DNA from: Alphaproteobacteria bacterium | Lineage (GTDB): Bacteria; Pseudomonadota; Alphaproteobacteria; RF32; CAG-239 | Reading direction: 5' to 3' | Assembly (NCBI GenBank): GCA_017528205.1 | Contig: JAFXPE010000033.1 | Span: forward strand, 44,026-108,025 | DNA length: 64,000 bases | Shown: positions 51,454 to 61,088 of the stretch, piece by piece | Layout: every line of letters starts with the position of its first letter | How positions within the stretch are numbered: the first letter of the stretch is position 1 | Notes under the pieces: model-generated | Told to the model about the DNA's origin: nothing | The model's input: only the letters and a program-made list of their open reading frames with translations | The model's database searches: none | Program-made: the position numbers and the translations under genes

Positions 51454-53217
51454 GTGACAGCTCAACCGTTTCCGAAAACAGCTTTCGAATATTTGTTAAA
51501 CGATTGCATCAAACCGTTCAAATGGGCGTTTTTGTTTTGTCTGTTACTGGTGTTTGCCGAAACCGGCGTTTATAATCTTTTGAACTGGCTTTTTGCCCAA
51601 CTGGTAGAAAACATCAAACTGGGCGCGACTCCGCAAATTTTGCATCGCGCGCTGTGGCTTATCGCCTTAATCATCATTTGTGACGTCATCAATATTTTTC
51701 TGCCCAAACAGGTTTTAATGTATCGGCAAAAGCATCTCTATTTTCCGTTGCAAGAGCAAATTTACGGGCGAGCTTTGCAATATATTTTCGGCCATTCGGT
51801 AAATTATATCATCAACAAACAAACCGGAACTCTGCTGGCCAAAACCAATCAGATTAATTCGTTACAACCGACATTTTCCCTTATAATCAACCAGTTTTGG
51901 TGGCAAATCAGCGACATCGGTCTGAAAATCATTTTACTGTCTTTAATCAATATTTGGCTGTGCTTTTTATTTATTTTTTGCGCCGTGATTGTTGCCATTG
52001 TAAACTATTATGCCAACAAAACCAGCGACCGTTTGAACAAAATGCAAAGCAAATCCGAAGCGCTGTATTCCGGCTGGTTGGTAGACGCCATCTCCAATGT
52101 GCGATTGGTTAAACAATTCAATCGCGCCGATTATGAAAAAAAACGCCTATCCACCCTGTTGCGCCAATATATTCGCCTAAAAGCCCAAACCATGTTGGTC
52201 TGGTTTTCCTCCTACACCGGCGTCGGCTGTTTTGTGCATTTTTGCTCGCTGATTATGCTGACATTCGCGGTTTATTTGTGGAGCAAGGCCTTAATCGGCG
52301 TCGGTGACATTGTGTTTGTGTTACTGACCTTAAACGGCGGATTTATGTGGCTGATGGAATTGTGCATAACATACCGCTATTTTAAGAACAATTTATCTCA
52401 TATTCAGGCCGGATTGGAGCCTTTTAACGATGCGCACGAAATCGAAGATGCGCCAAACGCCAAAACCCTCAAACTTAAAAAAGGCACCATAGAATTTAAA
52501 AATGTCGGCTTTGCTTATCCGGAACAAAAAAGAATATTCGACGGCTTTAACTTAACCGTTAAAAGCGGTGAAAAAGTCGGCATCGTCGGCTTATCCGGCA
52601 ACGGTAAAACCACCTTGATTAACCTGTTGCAACGTGCCTACGACATTCAAGAGGGCCAAATTTTGCTTGACGGACAAGATATTAAAAGCGTTACCCAAGC
52701 CAGTCTGCACCGCAATTTGGCGATTATTCCGCAAGAAACGGTGTTATTTCATCGCAGCTTAAAAGAAAATATCGGTTACGGACTGAAAACCTCGGACAGC
52801 AAGATCCGTGCGGCTGCCAAGGTAGCTTGCGCCGACAAATTTATCAAGGCCCTACCCGACGGTTACGATTCCTTGGTCGGCGATCGCGGTTGCAAACTTT
52901 CGGGCGGCGAGCGACAACGTATTGCCATTGCCAGAGCCGTGTTGCGCAACAGCCCGATATTGATTTTAGACGAGGCCACCTCATCGCTGGACAGCGAGTC
53001 CGAAAGCATTGTTGCCGAGGCCATCAATAACCTTTTGGGCAAGCAAACGGTTATTGCCATTGCCCATCGCCTTTCCACCTTAAAAAAAATGGATAGAATC
53101 ATTTATCTCGAACACGGCAAAATCACGGAGGAAGGCTCGTTTGACGAGTTGGCGAAAAAGAAAAACGGCAAGTTTGCCAAACTTTGGAAAATGCAACAGT
53201 TGGAAAAAGGAAAATAA
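51454..53217 (+). CDS. ABC half-exporter (permease + ATPase), first of a pair
   Basis: A 587-residue MsbA/LmrA-type half-transporter. Six membrane helices occupy about residues 25-310; the ATPase has Walker A GLSGNGKTT, the signature LSGGERQR, Walker B ILILDEATSSLD and the switch His in AIAHRLST. The start is GTG at 51454, after AAGGAT. The second half-transporter begins three bases after the stop, and both ATPases look active, so they may form a heterodimer or two homodimers. Substrate unknown. Confidence 0.9.
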   Translation: MTAQPFPKTAFEYLLNDCIKPFKWAFLFCLLLVFAETGVYNLLNWLFAQLVENIKLGATPQILHRALWLIALIIICDVINIFLPKQVLMYRQKHLYFPLQEQIYGRALQYIFGHSVNYIINKQTGTLLAKTNQINSLQPTFSLIINQFWWQISDIGLKIILLSLINIWLCFLFIFCAVIVAIVNYYANKTSDRLNKMQSKSEALYSGWLVDAISNVRLVKQFNRADYEKKRLSTLLRQYIRLKAQTMLVWFSSYTGVGCFVHFCSLIMLTFAVYLWSKALIGVGDIVFVLLTLNGGFMWLMELCITYRYFKNNLSHIQAGLEPFNDAHEIEDAPNAKTLKLKKGTIEFKNVGFAYPEQKRIFDGFNLTVKSGEKVGIVGLSGNGKTTLINLLQRAYDIQEGQILLDGQDIKSVTQASLHRNLAIIPQETVLFHRSLKENIGYGLKTSDSKIRAAAKVACADKFIKALPDGYDSLVGDRGCKLSGGERQRIAIARAVLRNSPILILDEATSSLDSESESIVAEAINNLLGKQTVIAIAHRLSTLKKMDRIIYLEHGKITEEGSFDELAKKKNGKFAKLWKMQQLEKGK

Positions 53218-53220
53218 GCG

Positions 53221-54993
53221 ATGAAGTTGTTTGAAAATATACCTGATATGCGCAAAGTTCCCGCTCACCCGCTGTTGTTTATTTGGGAAACTTTGTACGG
53301 TGCGCGCATTTGGGCAATTGCCGGAATGTGTCTGGCTTTCGGCTTGCAGTTGATGAAAGTGTTTGTGCCGGTGTTCTTTTCGGATATGATTGATTATTTC
53401 AGCAAAATTACGCCTGAGGAATTTGCTTGGGAAAAAATGTGGTGGTTTTTGGCGCTGATTTTTGCCTCTTACATCGGACAATCGGTGTTTAGAATGTTTC
53501 GCGAATTGCTGGAAGAAAATAATGTGCGGAATTTTATGGCCGCCAAAATCAAATTGTTTGCGGTAGATTATTTGACCAAACATTCCGAAAACTACTTTTC
53601 GTCACAAAAAACCGGACAACTTTCGCAAAAAGTAATAAGTTGCGCCGAAAAATCGGTGCGGGTACAAGGGCTGATTTCGCGGCTGTACAGCAACTTTTTC
53701 TTGGTTTTGATAGACTTCTTCTTTATCGGCCGCGTCAGTTTGTGGTTTTTGCTGTTGGTGGTTATTTTCGGCTCGGCATCGGCAATTACGTCTTATAAAA
53801 CCAGTTTCAAACTTCGCGAATTGAACCAAAAAACCGATGATATGTACGATAACTTTCACGGCGTATTGGCTGACAGCATCGGCAACTCGCTGAACATCAA
53901 AGCCGGCGGAAGCGAAGATTTTGAAATATCTTACGTTAAAAAGGTGTTCAACGACTATAAAATCGCCCGCTATAATGCTCTTAACAAGTTTCAGAATAAT
54001 ATCCGTATTCAACAGGCCATGATTTGCCTGTTTGAAGCCTCTACCCTGCTGTTGCTGATTAAAATGTGGTATATGGGGAAAATCGGCATCGGCGATGTTA
54101 CTTTGGTTATGATATTGATGAACTCGATTATGGCGGCCTTTTCCGCCGTATTGGGCAATATCAGCGATTTCAACACTACTCTGGGCTCTTTGCAGGCGGC
54201 AATGATGCCGTTTGTGATTGAGCACGAAGTTGTTGATGTGCCGAATGCAAAGCCGCTTAAACTCAGCGGTGGAGCAATAGAGTTTAAAAATGTGAAATTC
54301 GGCTATGACAATAAAAAAGTATTCAATAAACTTTCGCTTAAAATCAAGGCGGGTGAAAAAGTCGGAATCGTCGGTGCTTCCGGCAGCGGCAAAAGCACTT
54401 TGATAAATCTGTTGCAACGTGCTTATGATATAGAAGCCGGCGAAATTTTGATAGACGGACAGAATGTGGCCAAGGTTAAACTCAACAGTTTGCATGACGC
54501 AATCGCCCTTATTCCGCAAGATACTTCACTGTTTCATCGCACCATCAGCCAAAATATCGCTTACGGAGATTTGCACGCCAAACAAAGCGAAATTGAAAAA
54601 GCGACACAACAAGCCTATGCCGATGATTTTATTAAAGAATTTGCCAAAGGTTATCACACTCAGGTCGGCGAAAAAGGTGTAATACTTTCCGGCGGCGAGC
54701 GGCAACGAGTGGCTATTGCGCGCGCCATTTTGAAAGATTCTCCGATATTGATTTTGGACGAGGCAACCTCGGCGTTGGACAGCGAAGCGGAAAAATATAT
54801 TCAAAAGGCAATGAAAAACCTGATGAAAAACAAAACGGTAATTGCTATTGCGCACAGGCTTTCAACCTTAAAAGAAATGGACCGGATTATCGTTTTGGAT
54901 AAAGGCAAAATCGTTGAACAAGGCAAAATGTCCGAATTGCTGGTTTCCGGCGGCGTATTTCAGCATTTATGGGAAATTCAGAACAAAGGATAA
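53221..54993 (+). CDS. ABC half-exporter (permease + ATPase), second of a pair
   Basis: A 590-residue half-transporter with the same layout: membrane domain to about residue 310, Walker A GASGSGKST, LSGGERQR, ILILDEATSALD and AIAHRLST. The nucleotide-binding domains of the two proteins are close (LINLLQRAYDI is identical), which suggests an old tandem duplication. Six bases separate it from the next gene. Confidence 0.9.
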   Translation: MKLFENIPDMRKVPAHPLLFIWETLYGARIWAIAGMCLAFGLQLMKVFVPVFFSDMIDYFSKITPEEFAWEKMWWFLALIFASYIGQSVFRMFRELLEENNVRNFMAAKIKLFAVDYLTKHSENYFSSQKTGQLSQKVISCAEKSVRVQGLISRLYSNFFLVLIDFFFIGRVSLWFLLLVVIFGSASAITSYKTSFKLRELNQKTDDMYDNFHGVLADSIGNSLNIKAGGSEDFEISYVKKVFNDYKIARYNALNKFQNNIRIQQAMICLFEASTLLLLIKMWYMGKIGIGDVTLVMILMNSIMAAFSAVLGNISDFNTTLGSLQAAMMPFVIEHEVVDVPNAKPLKLSGGAIEFKNVKFGYDNKKVFNKLSLKIKAGEKVGIVGASGSGKSTLINLLQRAYDIEAGEILIDGQNVAKVKLNSLHDAIALIPQDTSLFHRTISQNIAYGDLHAKQSEIEKATQQAYADDFIKEFAKGYHTQVGEKGVILSGGERQRVAIARAILKDSPILILDEATSALDSEAEKYIQKAMKNLMKNKTVIAIAHRLSTLKEMDRIIVLDKGKIVEQGKMSELLVSGGVFQHLWEIQNKG

Positions 54994-54999
54994 GCCAAG

Positions 55000-55497
55000 A
55001 TGAAACTCTATCACTACGCGCCCAAAGAAAATACTGTTATGGAACAAGGCTTGCTTTCAATATCCAAAGGCCCGCGGGATTTGCGCGCTTATGCGCATCG
55101 TGCCGGCTCGGAAAATCGCGAAGACATTATCGCGTGGCTGGATAAAACTTTTGCCGGCCGCAGTCGGGCAATTTCGTGCTTAACCGAGCCGATAAAATGG
55201 CAAGGAAACGATGCGGTTTTGAAAGCGATTGTTGACCGCTCGGCCTTATTTTCGTTTGAGCTTGAGGATTTACTCAAGGCCGGTTTGGTTGAATCCATTT
55301 GGTGCAAAAACGGCTCCGATGCCGGCGGCTATAATGAAAAATTCTATGAAGTTAAACCTGAAGAAATCGACCTATCGCCTTTGGCTTGGGAAAAAGTCGA
55401 TACCGCCAACGATTTGCTGTATGCGGTTATCAGACATTATTTGATTGTCTTAAAAGATGGTTATATTCCGCCGCAATTTTTAACAGAAGAAAGTTGA
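55000..55497 (+). CDS. Unknown 165-residue protein coupled to the ABC exporter pair
   Basis: A soluble protein, no signal peptide. The opening LYHYAPKENTVMEQGLLSI recalls the first strand-helix of DarT/DUF4433-type ADP-ribosyltransferase folds (a Tyr-His-x-x-x start and a GLLS turn), but no catalytic Glu motif can be assigned, so this is only a resemblance. The middle contains AISCLTEPIKWQGND. It starts six bases after the exporter gene, so it is probably co-transcribed with it. Confidence 0.6.
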   Translation: MKLYHYAPKENTVMEQGLLSISKGPRDLRAYAHRAGSENREDIIAWLDKTFAGRSRAISCLTEPIKWQGNDAVLKAIVDRSALFSFELEDLLKAGLVESIWCKNGSDAGGYNEKFYEVKPEEIDLSPLAWEKVDTANDLLYAVIRHYLIVLKDGYIPPQFLTEES

Positions 55498-55561
55498 TTT
55501 TTATTGAATTTTGACAAAAAATAGCGTAAAAAGAAAATACGGATATTAAAAAGGTTGTTCA

Positions 55562-57121
55562 ATGCTTGAGGTTATAAGTGAAAAAACGCAGAACTTAGGC
55601 GACGATTATTGCATTATTATGCAAAAATTGTCAAACGGTTGCACGCGTAAAATTTCTAAGCACGGCACTAAAATAAATTCCGTCAGAATCACTCAAAAAG
55701 ACGGCTCATACATTGAAACCAACGGTAATAATGTTAAAATTGAAGAACTTACTTCCGACGGTTATTTGCGTAAATATGATGCCAAAACACGAAAATTAAA
55801 AAGAGAAACTTCGCCGGATAAAATCACCAAAACGTTTTATGAAAATGGCAATGTTGAGACCATTCTTGATGAAAAGCACTATATAGTCGATTCTTATTAC
55901 GAAAACGGTAATTTGAACAGGCACGAAGACAGAAATTATGAAGTACATAAAGATATTAACGGCAACATCAATTATGAGTTTAAAGACGGGAAATTAACCA
56001 TAAATCCGGAGTGGTTTTCATATTTTCGTTTGGGGATAAAATCGCGCAATAATCCAAAGCATTGGGAAGAAAAAGTAACGCTCAACCCCAAGAAAAAAAC
56101 TTTACTCAGTTTAGGCGGAAATTTAACAACCGAAGCCTATATTGCCAACGGTAACAGTAATATCTACTTCGGCGCTTTAGGTTTGGGTAAAAAAGAAAAA
56201 AATAATATGCAGTTGGTATCAGGTTATCGGCCGGACAATGACCATCTTCGATTTATTTGGTACAGAATCGGCGGAATGGAACAACATATCGAAAATGATT
56301 ATAAACGCGAGATTTTGCAAAAATTTATGCTGTTTATGGCACGCCGGATTGACGATAAATTCGAGCGTTTGCATCCGCAAGAACTATTAAATAATTTCGC
56401 TAATATCATGATTCAGGCGCATTGTTACGGCGCGAGTGATTTGCCGCGTATCAACAAGATTTTTAAACAAACCATGACTAAACTCGGCTATTCGGAAGAC
56501 TTGCAGAAAAGCGCCTTAAAACAGATTCTGTGCGTTACCAATAACAGCCAGCGCGATATGACGGATAACCTTGATTTTTCGTGCATTCACCGCTATTCAG
56601 TCAGAGACGGACAGTTTGTACCGGAGTACGACACGGCAGAATCTGCCGAATATCCGATGTTTATGAAAGATTATCCGGCCTTTGCCGCCCGAAAGGGACA
56701 ACGAGCGGCGTTTATTCAAACCAAGCCCAATGAAATGATAATGGTTTATGATAAGATTTTGACCGATGAAAGCCAAAAAGATGAGCATCTTGATGCTTTT
56801 TGGACCACAGACGAGAGCATGCTCTCTCCGATTGGTAAGTATCAGGCGCGTTTAATGGCTAAAATCGGGCAATTTTGGTATAATAATCATGCTGAAATTT
56901 CCGATGTAGCAAAGTTTTTGCAAAAAATCACTAAAGGAAGCAATTTGTCGCCGTTTGTGCAAAAAGCACTAACGTTGGGAGCAAAAATCAAGGCCGGAAA
57001 GAACAATGCGCTTATAAATCATCATATTTTGAAAAGTGCCTGGAACAAGTTTAATAATCCGTTGCGAAAACCGCTTAAGAACGGCATTTATAAATTGTTA
57101 TCGGATAATTCCAAGGAATAG
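55562..57121 (+). CDS. Unknown 519-residue protein with YwqK-like repeats and a hydrolase-like core
   Basis: Residues 1-150 hold repeats of the MORN/YwqK kind (KTFYENGNVETI, DSYYENGNLNRH). The centre shows a strand-loop TLLSLGGNLTTEAY and, about 95 residues on, a strand then NIMIQAHCYGASDL. The latter resembles an alpha/beta-hydrolase nucleophile elbow with Cys in the Ser position (A-H-C-Y-G). The C-terminal third is helical and basic. No signal peptide or membrane segment. The ribosome site is weak (AAAAGG). The next gene starts 3 nt after its stop. Confidence 0.6.
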   Translation: MLEVISEKTQNLGDDYCIIMQKLSNGCTRKISKHGTKINSVRITQKDGSYIETNGNNVKIEELTSDGYLRKYDAKTRKLKRETSPDKITKTFYENGNVETILDEKHYIVDSYYENGNLNRHEDRNYEVHKDINGNINYEFKDGKLTINPEWFSYFRLGIKSRNNPKHWEEKVTLNPKKKTLLSLGGNLTTEAYIANGNSNIYFGALGLGKKEKNNMQLVSGYRPDNDHLRFIWYRIGGMEQHIENDYKREILQKFMLFMARRIDDKFERLHPQELLNNFANIMIQAHCYGASDLPRINKIFKQTMTKLGYSEDLQKSALKQILCVTNNSQRDMTDNLDFSCIHRYSVRDGQFVPEYDTAESAEYPMFMKDYPAFAARKGQRAAFIQTKPNEMIMVYDKILTDESQKDEHLDAFWTTDESMLSPIGKYQARLMAKIGQFWYNNHAEISDVAKFLQKITKGSNLSPFVQKALTLGAKIKAGKNNALINHHILKSAWNKFNNPLRKPLKNGIYKLLSDNSKE

Positions 57122-57124
57122 CAA

Positions 57125-57955
57125 ATGATAGATGATGCAAAAACAGATTTGGGCGAAATGTGTGATGGCAAAAATAAAAAGCGTTTGCGCGACGTGGAAA
57201 AAATATTTTTGGCCGGCAACACGCAAGTCAACTGCAAGGCAGATTTGAAAAAAATCGTTGAAGAACCGTGTTTGGCCGTATGTGAAGATTTGTACGATAA
57301 AAACATTTTAACCTGCTGGAGCTCGGCCAACAAAGATGCGCCGGACAGAGCCTATGTACTGATTCGTTATGAAAGCCTTGACGATAACAACAAAAAAATT
57401 GCCGATGATATGATTGCTAAGGGTATTTTGAGTGATGAACCGCGTTATCAATTTGATTCATTTAATGCCGCTCAAGAATATGGTAAAGCCTTATATTTAT
57501 GCATTAACACCACCCCAGACACGGAGGTGGCGAAAATCTCGGAAAAATTATGCCAGATTGCCGCCGCATTTCTCCCTCAGGATATAAGGTATAATGTTTA
57601 TACACCGCAGTATTTGTTGGAAAATTATTTTGCGAGCGGCGGCAATAAATCGTTTGCGTTTCCAAGTCTCAAAACAGCAATTTGTGGTGAAAAAGATGAA
57701 GATATTAAACCGGATCGAGAAGCGGTATTAACATCAATTAAAATTATGATGAAATACAAACAAGAAACCGGTCTTTCTGCCGATGATATGCGCGAGGTTG
57801 CCGACAAAATCGGCTGGCTCTATAATGCGGAAGACGGCAGGTTGTATAAAGACCAAGAAACTCTGCGCCGCCATAACGAATACCTTAAAGAACACCTCGC
57901 GACGAATAACAGCCGTCAGCAAGCGTCGACACCTGTTATTTCCAAAGAACGCTAG
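57125..57955 (+). CDS. Unknown 276-residue protein, partner of the preceding gene
   Basis: A soluble, mostly helical, acidic protein with six Cys, three in the first 75 residues (NCKADLK, EPCLAVC). LSADDMREVADKIGWLYNAEDG near residue 218 looks like a short regulatory helix pair. No family recognised. It starts 3 nt after the 519-residue gene and is followed by the dispersed repeat at 57966, so it ends this unit. Confidence 0.6.
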   Translation: MIDDAKTDLGEMCDGKNKKRLRDVEKIFLAGNTQVNCKADLKKIVEEPCLAVCEDLYDKNILTCWSSANKDAPDRAYVLIRYESLDDNNKKIADDMIAKGILSDEPRYQFDSFNAAQEYGKALYLCINTTPDTEVAKISEKLCQIAAAFLPQDIRYNVYTPQYLLENYFASGGNKSFAFPSLKTAICGEKDEDIKPDREAVLTSIKIMMKYKQETGLSADDMREVADKIGWLYNAEDGRLYKDQETLRRHNEYLKEHLATNNSRQQASTPVISKER

Positions 57956-57965
57956 ATTACTTAAT

Positions 57966-58128
57966 CGTCATGCTGAGCCGTTGTTTTCCGTCATTCTTGG
58001 CTTGACCGAGGATCTCGGAAAACCGGCAAAGTATCCATTCGTTCCGAGGGAACGAACAACACCCATGGTGTTGTTAGATTGTCCAAGGACGTCTTCGACT
58101 CCTTCGGCTAAGCCTCAGAATAACGATG
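57966..58128. repeat. Dispersed repeat, copy 2 (163 bp, inverse to 34781-34935)
   Basis: Reverse complement of the element at 34781-34935, with small indels. Like that copy it lies between two converging genes (57955 and bcp) and has inverted ends (CGTCATGCTGAGCCG and GGCTAAGCCTCAGAATAACG). An inner palindrome, AACAACACCCATGGTGTTGTT, is present only in this copy. Confidence 0.75.
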
Positions 58129-58144
58129 TTTCAAAACGGCGAGA

Positions 58145-58585
58145 TTACTTTTGTGCCAAATAAGCCAAGACCTCATCAACATGACCGGCAACTTTAACTT
58201 TGCGCCATTCTTTTTCGATATTGACTTGAGCATCAATCACAAAAGTCGAGCGCTCAATTCCCATATATTTGCGCCCATACATCGACTTTTCTTTCCACAC
58301 GTCGTATTTTATAGCCAACTTATGCTCCGGATCGGACACCAATGTAAAATTCAGGCCTTGTTTTTGCTGAAATTTTTGATGGCTGGCCACGCTGTCCGGA
58401 CTAACGCCGATAACTTCAGCAAGCGGCAACAACCGATTCATGTTATCTCTGAAATCACAAGCCTCTTTGGTGCAACCGGAAGTGTTGTCTTTCGGATAAA
58501 AATATAAAACGGTTCGTTTACCGTGTAAATTTTCTTCGTTAAATTCGTTTTCTTTTCCGTCTTTATCTATTGCCGCCAAAATCAT
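58145..58585 (-). CDS. bcp: Thioredoxin-dependent thiol peroxidase (Bcp/PrxQ)
   Basis: Reduces peroxides using thioredoxin. The 146-residue protein has FYPKDNTSGCTKEACDFRD, with the peroxidatic Cys and, five residues on, the resolving Cys of the PrxQ alpha-type. VIGVSPDSVASHQKF and ERSTFVID follow. The N-terminus is a few residues shorter than usual (no PDF motif), but the ATG with AAGGAG is clear. Confidence 0.93.
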   Translation of the reverse strand: MILAAIDKDGKENEFNEENLHGKRTVLYFYPKDNTSGCTKEACDFRDNMNRLLPLAEVIGVSPDSVASHQKFQQKQGLNFTLVSDPEHKLAIKYDVWKEKSMYGRKYMGIERSTFVIDAQVNIEKEWRKVKVAGHVDEVLAYLAQK

Positions 58586-58652
58586 ATTTTTCTCCTTCAG
58601 ATAAAATTGCGTAACATCATTATAACGGTATATATCAAAATTTCAATTAAAA

Positions 58653-58679
58653 AACCCCGCAATGACAAATCGCGGGGTT
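58653..58679 (-). terminator. Terminator behind ldh
   Basis: AACCCCGC pairs perfectly with GCGGGGTT around an 11-nt loop; a T-rich tract follows on the minus strand. Confidence 0.82.
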
Positions 58680-58701
58680 CAGATAATAACTCAAAACAAA
58701 T

Positions 58702-59649
58702 TTATTTTGCTTCAACCATTGCCAAAGCTTTATCGCTATAATCTTTCATAGTTTCGGCGCTCTTGCGTAATTTAGCATGTTCTTCAGCCGATAATTTCGG
58801 CATAATGACATGATGAATACCGCGACGGTTGATTACCGTAGGTAACGATAAACTAACGTCTTTAACCCCCTCCACTTCGGCGTGATGCGAGGACAGCGTT
58901 AAAATTGAATAATCGTTATTGCCGATAGCGCGACAAATCTGCGTCAAAGCACCGGCAATACCAAAGCAGGTTGCGCCCTTGCCTTCAATAATGCGATATG
59001 CGGCATTAACCACACCATCGTTAATTTCGGCTTTCTTTTCGGCATCCAAAACTTTGCCTACACCGGCGGCGTATTCTTCCAACAACAAGGTTCCGGCCTC
59101 AGCGCTGGACCAAACTAAAACTTCGCTGTCACCGTGTTCACCCAAAACATCGGCGTGTACCGATTTGGCGGAAACGCCCAAGAAATAAGCAAGTAAAGTT
59201 CTGAAACGCGCTGTATCCAAAACCGTGCCGCTGCCGATAACCCGCTCTTTCGGAAAACCGGAAAGTTTCAACGCCACCTCAGTCATAATATCAGCCGGAT
59301 TGGCGGTAATCAGCAAAATCGAATCCGGAGCATATTTCACCACTTGCGGAATTATGCTTTCAAAAATTTTCACATTTCGCCCCAACAAATCGATTCTCGT
59401 TTCTCCCGGTTTTTGATTGGCTCCGGCCGTAACGATGACGATTGCGCAATCTTGCAAATCTTCATAAGTTCCGGCCTTGATTTTGGCCGCGCTGGCAAAC
59501 GGTGCCGCGTGCCCGATATCCATAGCCTCCGAATATGCCTTTTGAGTATTCATATCAATCAACACAACTTTGTGCGCCACACCGGTCATAATCAAAGAAA
59601 ATGCCGCTGCGCTGCCGACCGAACCGGCTCCGATAATTCCGACTTTCAT
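58702..59649 (-). CDS. ldh: L-lactate dehydrogenase
   Basis: NAD-dependent reduction of pyruvate to lactate. The 315-residue protein has VGIIGAGSVGSAAA, the specificity loop TAGANQKPGETR (Gln at the position that separates lactate from malate dehydrogenases), SGTVLDTARFR and the active-site His in GEHGDSEVLVWS. Malate dehydrogenase would carry Arg there. It provides fermentative NAD regeneration. Confidence 0.9.
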   Translation of the reverse strand: MKVGIIGAGSVGSAAAFSLIMTGVAHKVVLIDMNTQKAYSEAMDIGHAAPFASAAKIKAGTYEDLQDCAIVIVTAGANQKPGETRIDLLGRNVKIFESIIPQVVKYAPDSILLITANPADIMTEVALKLSGFPKERVIGSGTVLDTARFRTLLAYFLGVSAKSVHADVLGEHGDSEVLVWSSAEAGTLLLEEYAAGVGKVLDAEKKAEINDGVVNAAYRIIEGKGATCFGIAGALTQICRAIGNNDYSILTLSSHHAEVEGVKDVSLSLPTVINRRGIHHVIMPKLSAEEHAKLRKSAETMKDYSDKALAMVEAK

Positions 59650-59747
59650 CTTTTTTCTCCTTAATGTAATTTATATCGGATATTTAACATTTTTTTACCA
59701 AAAAGCAACTGTTTTCGATATAAATTTTCTTTTAAGGAGAAAATATT

Positions 59748-60230
59748 ATGCTGAAAACCAATGCCATGCGGATTATTGAAACGGCGCAAATTCCTTATAC
59801 AGCCTATGAATGGGAGCCGACAAACGGTTTAGACGCCGTAACGGTAGCGGGTTATTTACACAAACCGGCGGAGCAAACTTTTAAAACTTTGGTAACCGAG
59901 GCGCCGAACAGCCAACACGGTTTTGAACATTATGTTTTTGTAATTCCGGCCGATAAAGAGCTGAGTGTAAAAAAAGCCGCCGCAGCCGCCGGAGTTAAAA
60001 GCGTGGAAATGTTGCCGCTGAAAAAACTGTTGCCGCTGACCGGATATATTCACGGCGGCTGTTCACCGGTGGGAATGAAAAAGAACTTTCCGGTCTATAT
60101 TGATGAAACCGCTATTTTGTTTGACACCTTTTTTGTCAGCGGCGGAAAAGTCGGACTAACCTTAGAGCTCAACGCCGAGGCCTTAGCCGCCGCCATCGGC
60201 GCCAAATTCGCCGACTTAACTCTGGATTAA
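59748..60230 (+). CDS. ybaK: Cys-tRNA(Pro) deacylase YbaK/EbsC
   Basis: Clears Cys from mischarged tRNA(Pro). The 160-residue protein starts MLKTNAMRIIETAQIPY, with FKTLVTEA, FVIPADKELSVKKAAAAAG and the GYIHGGCSPVGMKK motif with conserved Gly-Gly-x-Ser-Pro. Perfect AAGGAG site. Diverges from ldh. Confidence 0.93.
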   Translation: MLKTNAMRIIETAQIPYTAYEWEPTNGLDAVTVAGYLHKPAEQTFKTLVTEAPNSQHGFEHYVFVIPADKELSVKKAAAAAGVKSVEMLPLKKLLPLTGYIHGGCSPVGMKKNFPVYIDETAILFDTFFVSGGKVGLTLELNAEALAAAIGAKFADLTLD

Positions 60231-60239
60231 AATTATCCG

Positions 60240-61088
60240 CTATTCTTGCAAAAATGCCTGCATTTGCGGCAGGGATTTCACCGCGTCGGCACGGCCCATT
60301 TGATAAACCGTTTTCAAAATTTTGCGATTTTTCTCGGTGTGCCCGATTTTAATATGTCGGCTCGGACGAATCACAAATATTTTGCCCTCACGTTGCATTT
60401 GCTCAATATCAGCCAGCTCTTGATTATAACAATTTTGAATATTACTCAGCGCCTCAATAAACTTCGGATAACGGCGATATTTAAGCTTGGCCAGCCAAGT
60501 AATCGCCTTATAATTTTTGTCGGCATATCCGGCGGCATGAGTTTGCACCACCACACAACGCTCATAACCCATTTTTTGAAACGCCCGCACCGGAATACTG
60601 TCGGTAACTCCGCCGTCCAGCAGCTTTTTGCCGTCAATCTCGCTATGGTGCGACACAAACGGAATGGAGGCCGAGGCCCGCAAATAAGGCATTTTGGTTC
60701 TGAGTTCGTCGCAATAAATATATTCTGCCTTGCCGCTTTCCATATTGCTGCAAGTAACATAAAACTTCATCGGAGATTTTTCAAAGGTTTCGTGGTCAAA
60801 CGGAAACAACTTTTCCGGCAATTCGTGATAACAAAACTCCTCACCGACCAAATTTCCGGTAGTCAACCACGAATAAAAGCTCATATAACGCTTGTCCGAG
60901 GCATATTTCAGCGTATAGGCGATATTGCGTCCGACTTGTCCCGAAACAAAAGAGCAACCGTGAATCGCCCCGGCCGAAACGCCGATAACACCGTCAAAAA
61001 TTATTCCGCGTTCTGCAAAAACATCTAGCACACCGGCCGTATATATGGCTCGATGTGCGCCACCCTCAAGTACCAGTCCTTTTTTCAT
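60240..61088 (-). CDS. Patatin-like phospholipase
   Basis: A 282-residue Ser-Asp acyl hydrolase. The oxyanion loop reads LEGGAHRAIYTAG, the catalytic Ser is in GVSAGAIHG (about residue 40) and the Asp in LDGGVTDSIP. This is the YjjU/RssA-type cytoplasmic family. The start overlaps the stop of the upstream MORN-type gene (TAATG), so expression is coupled. Confidence 0.9.
   Translation of the reverse strand: MKKGLVLEGGAHRAIYTAGVLDVFAERGIIFDGVIGVSAGAIHGCSFVSGQVGRNIAYTLKYASDKRYMSFYSWLTTGNLVGEEFCYHELPEKLFPFDHETFEKSPMKFYVTCSNMESGKAEYIYCDELRTKMPYLRASASIPFVSHHSEIDGKKLLDGGVTDSIPVRAFQKMGYERCVVVQTHAAGYADKNYKAITWLAKLKYRRYPKFIEALSNIQNCYNQELADIEQMQREGKIFVIRPSRHIKIGHTEKNRKILKTVYQMGRADAVKSLPQMQAFLQE

Noticed and set aside
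53602..54519. 305-codon minus-strand frame
   Set aside because: Antisense to the second ABC half-exporter, whose motifs are intact.
55000..55497. DarT-like toxin ADP-ribosyltransferase
   Set aside because: Only the first 20 residues look similar; no catalytic Glu motif and no antitoxin-like macrodomain next to it, so not called.
60246..61028. 260-codon plus-strand frame
   Set aside because: Antisense to the patatin gene, which has its catalytic motifs and coupling to its neighbour.
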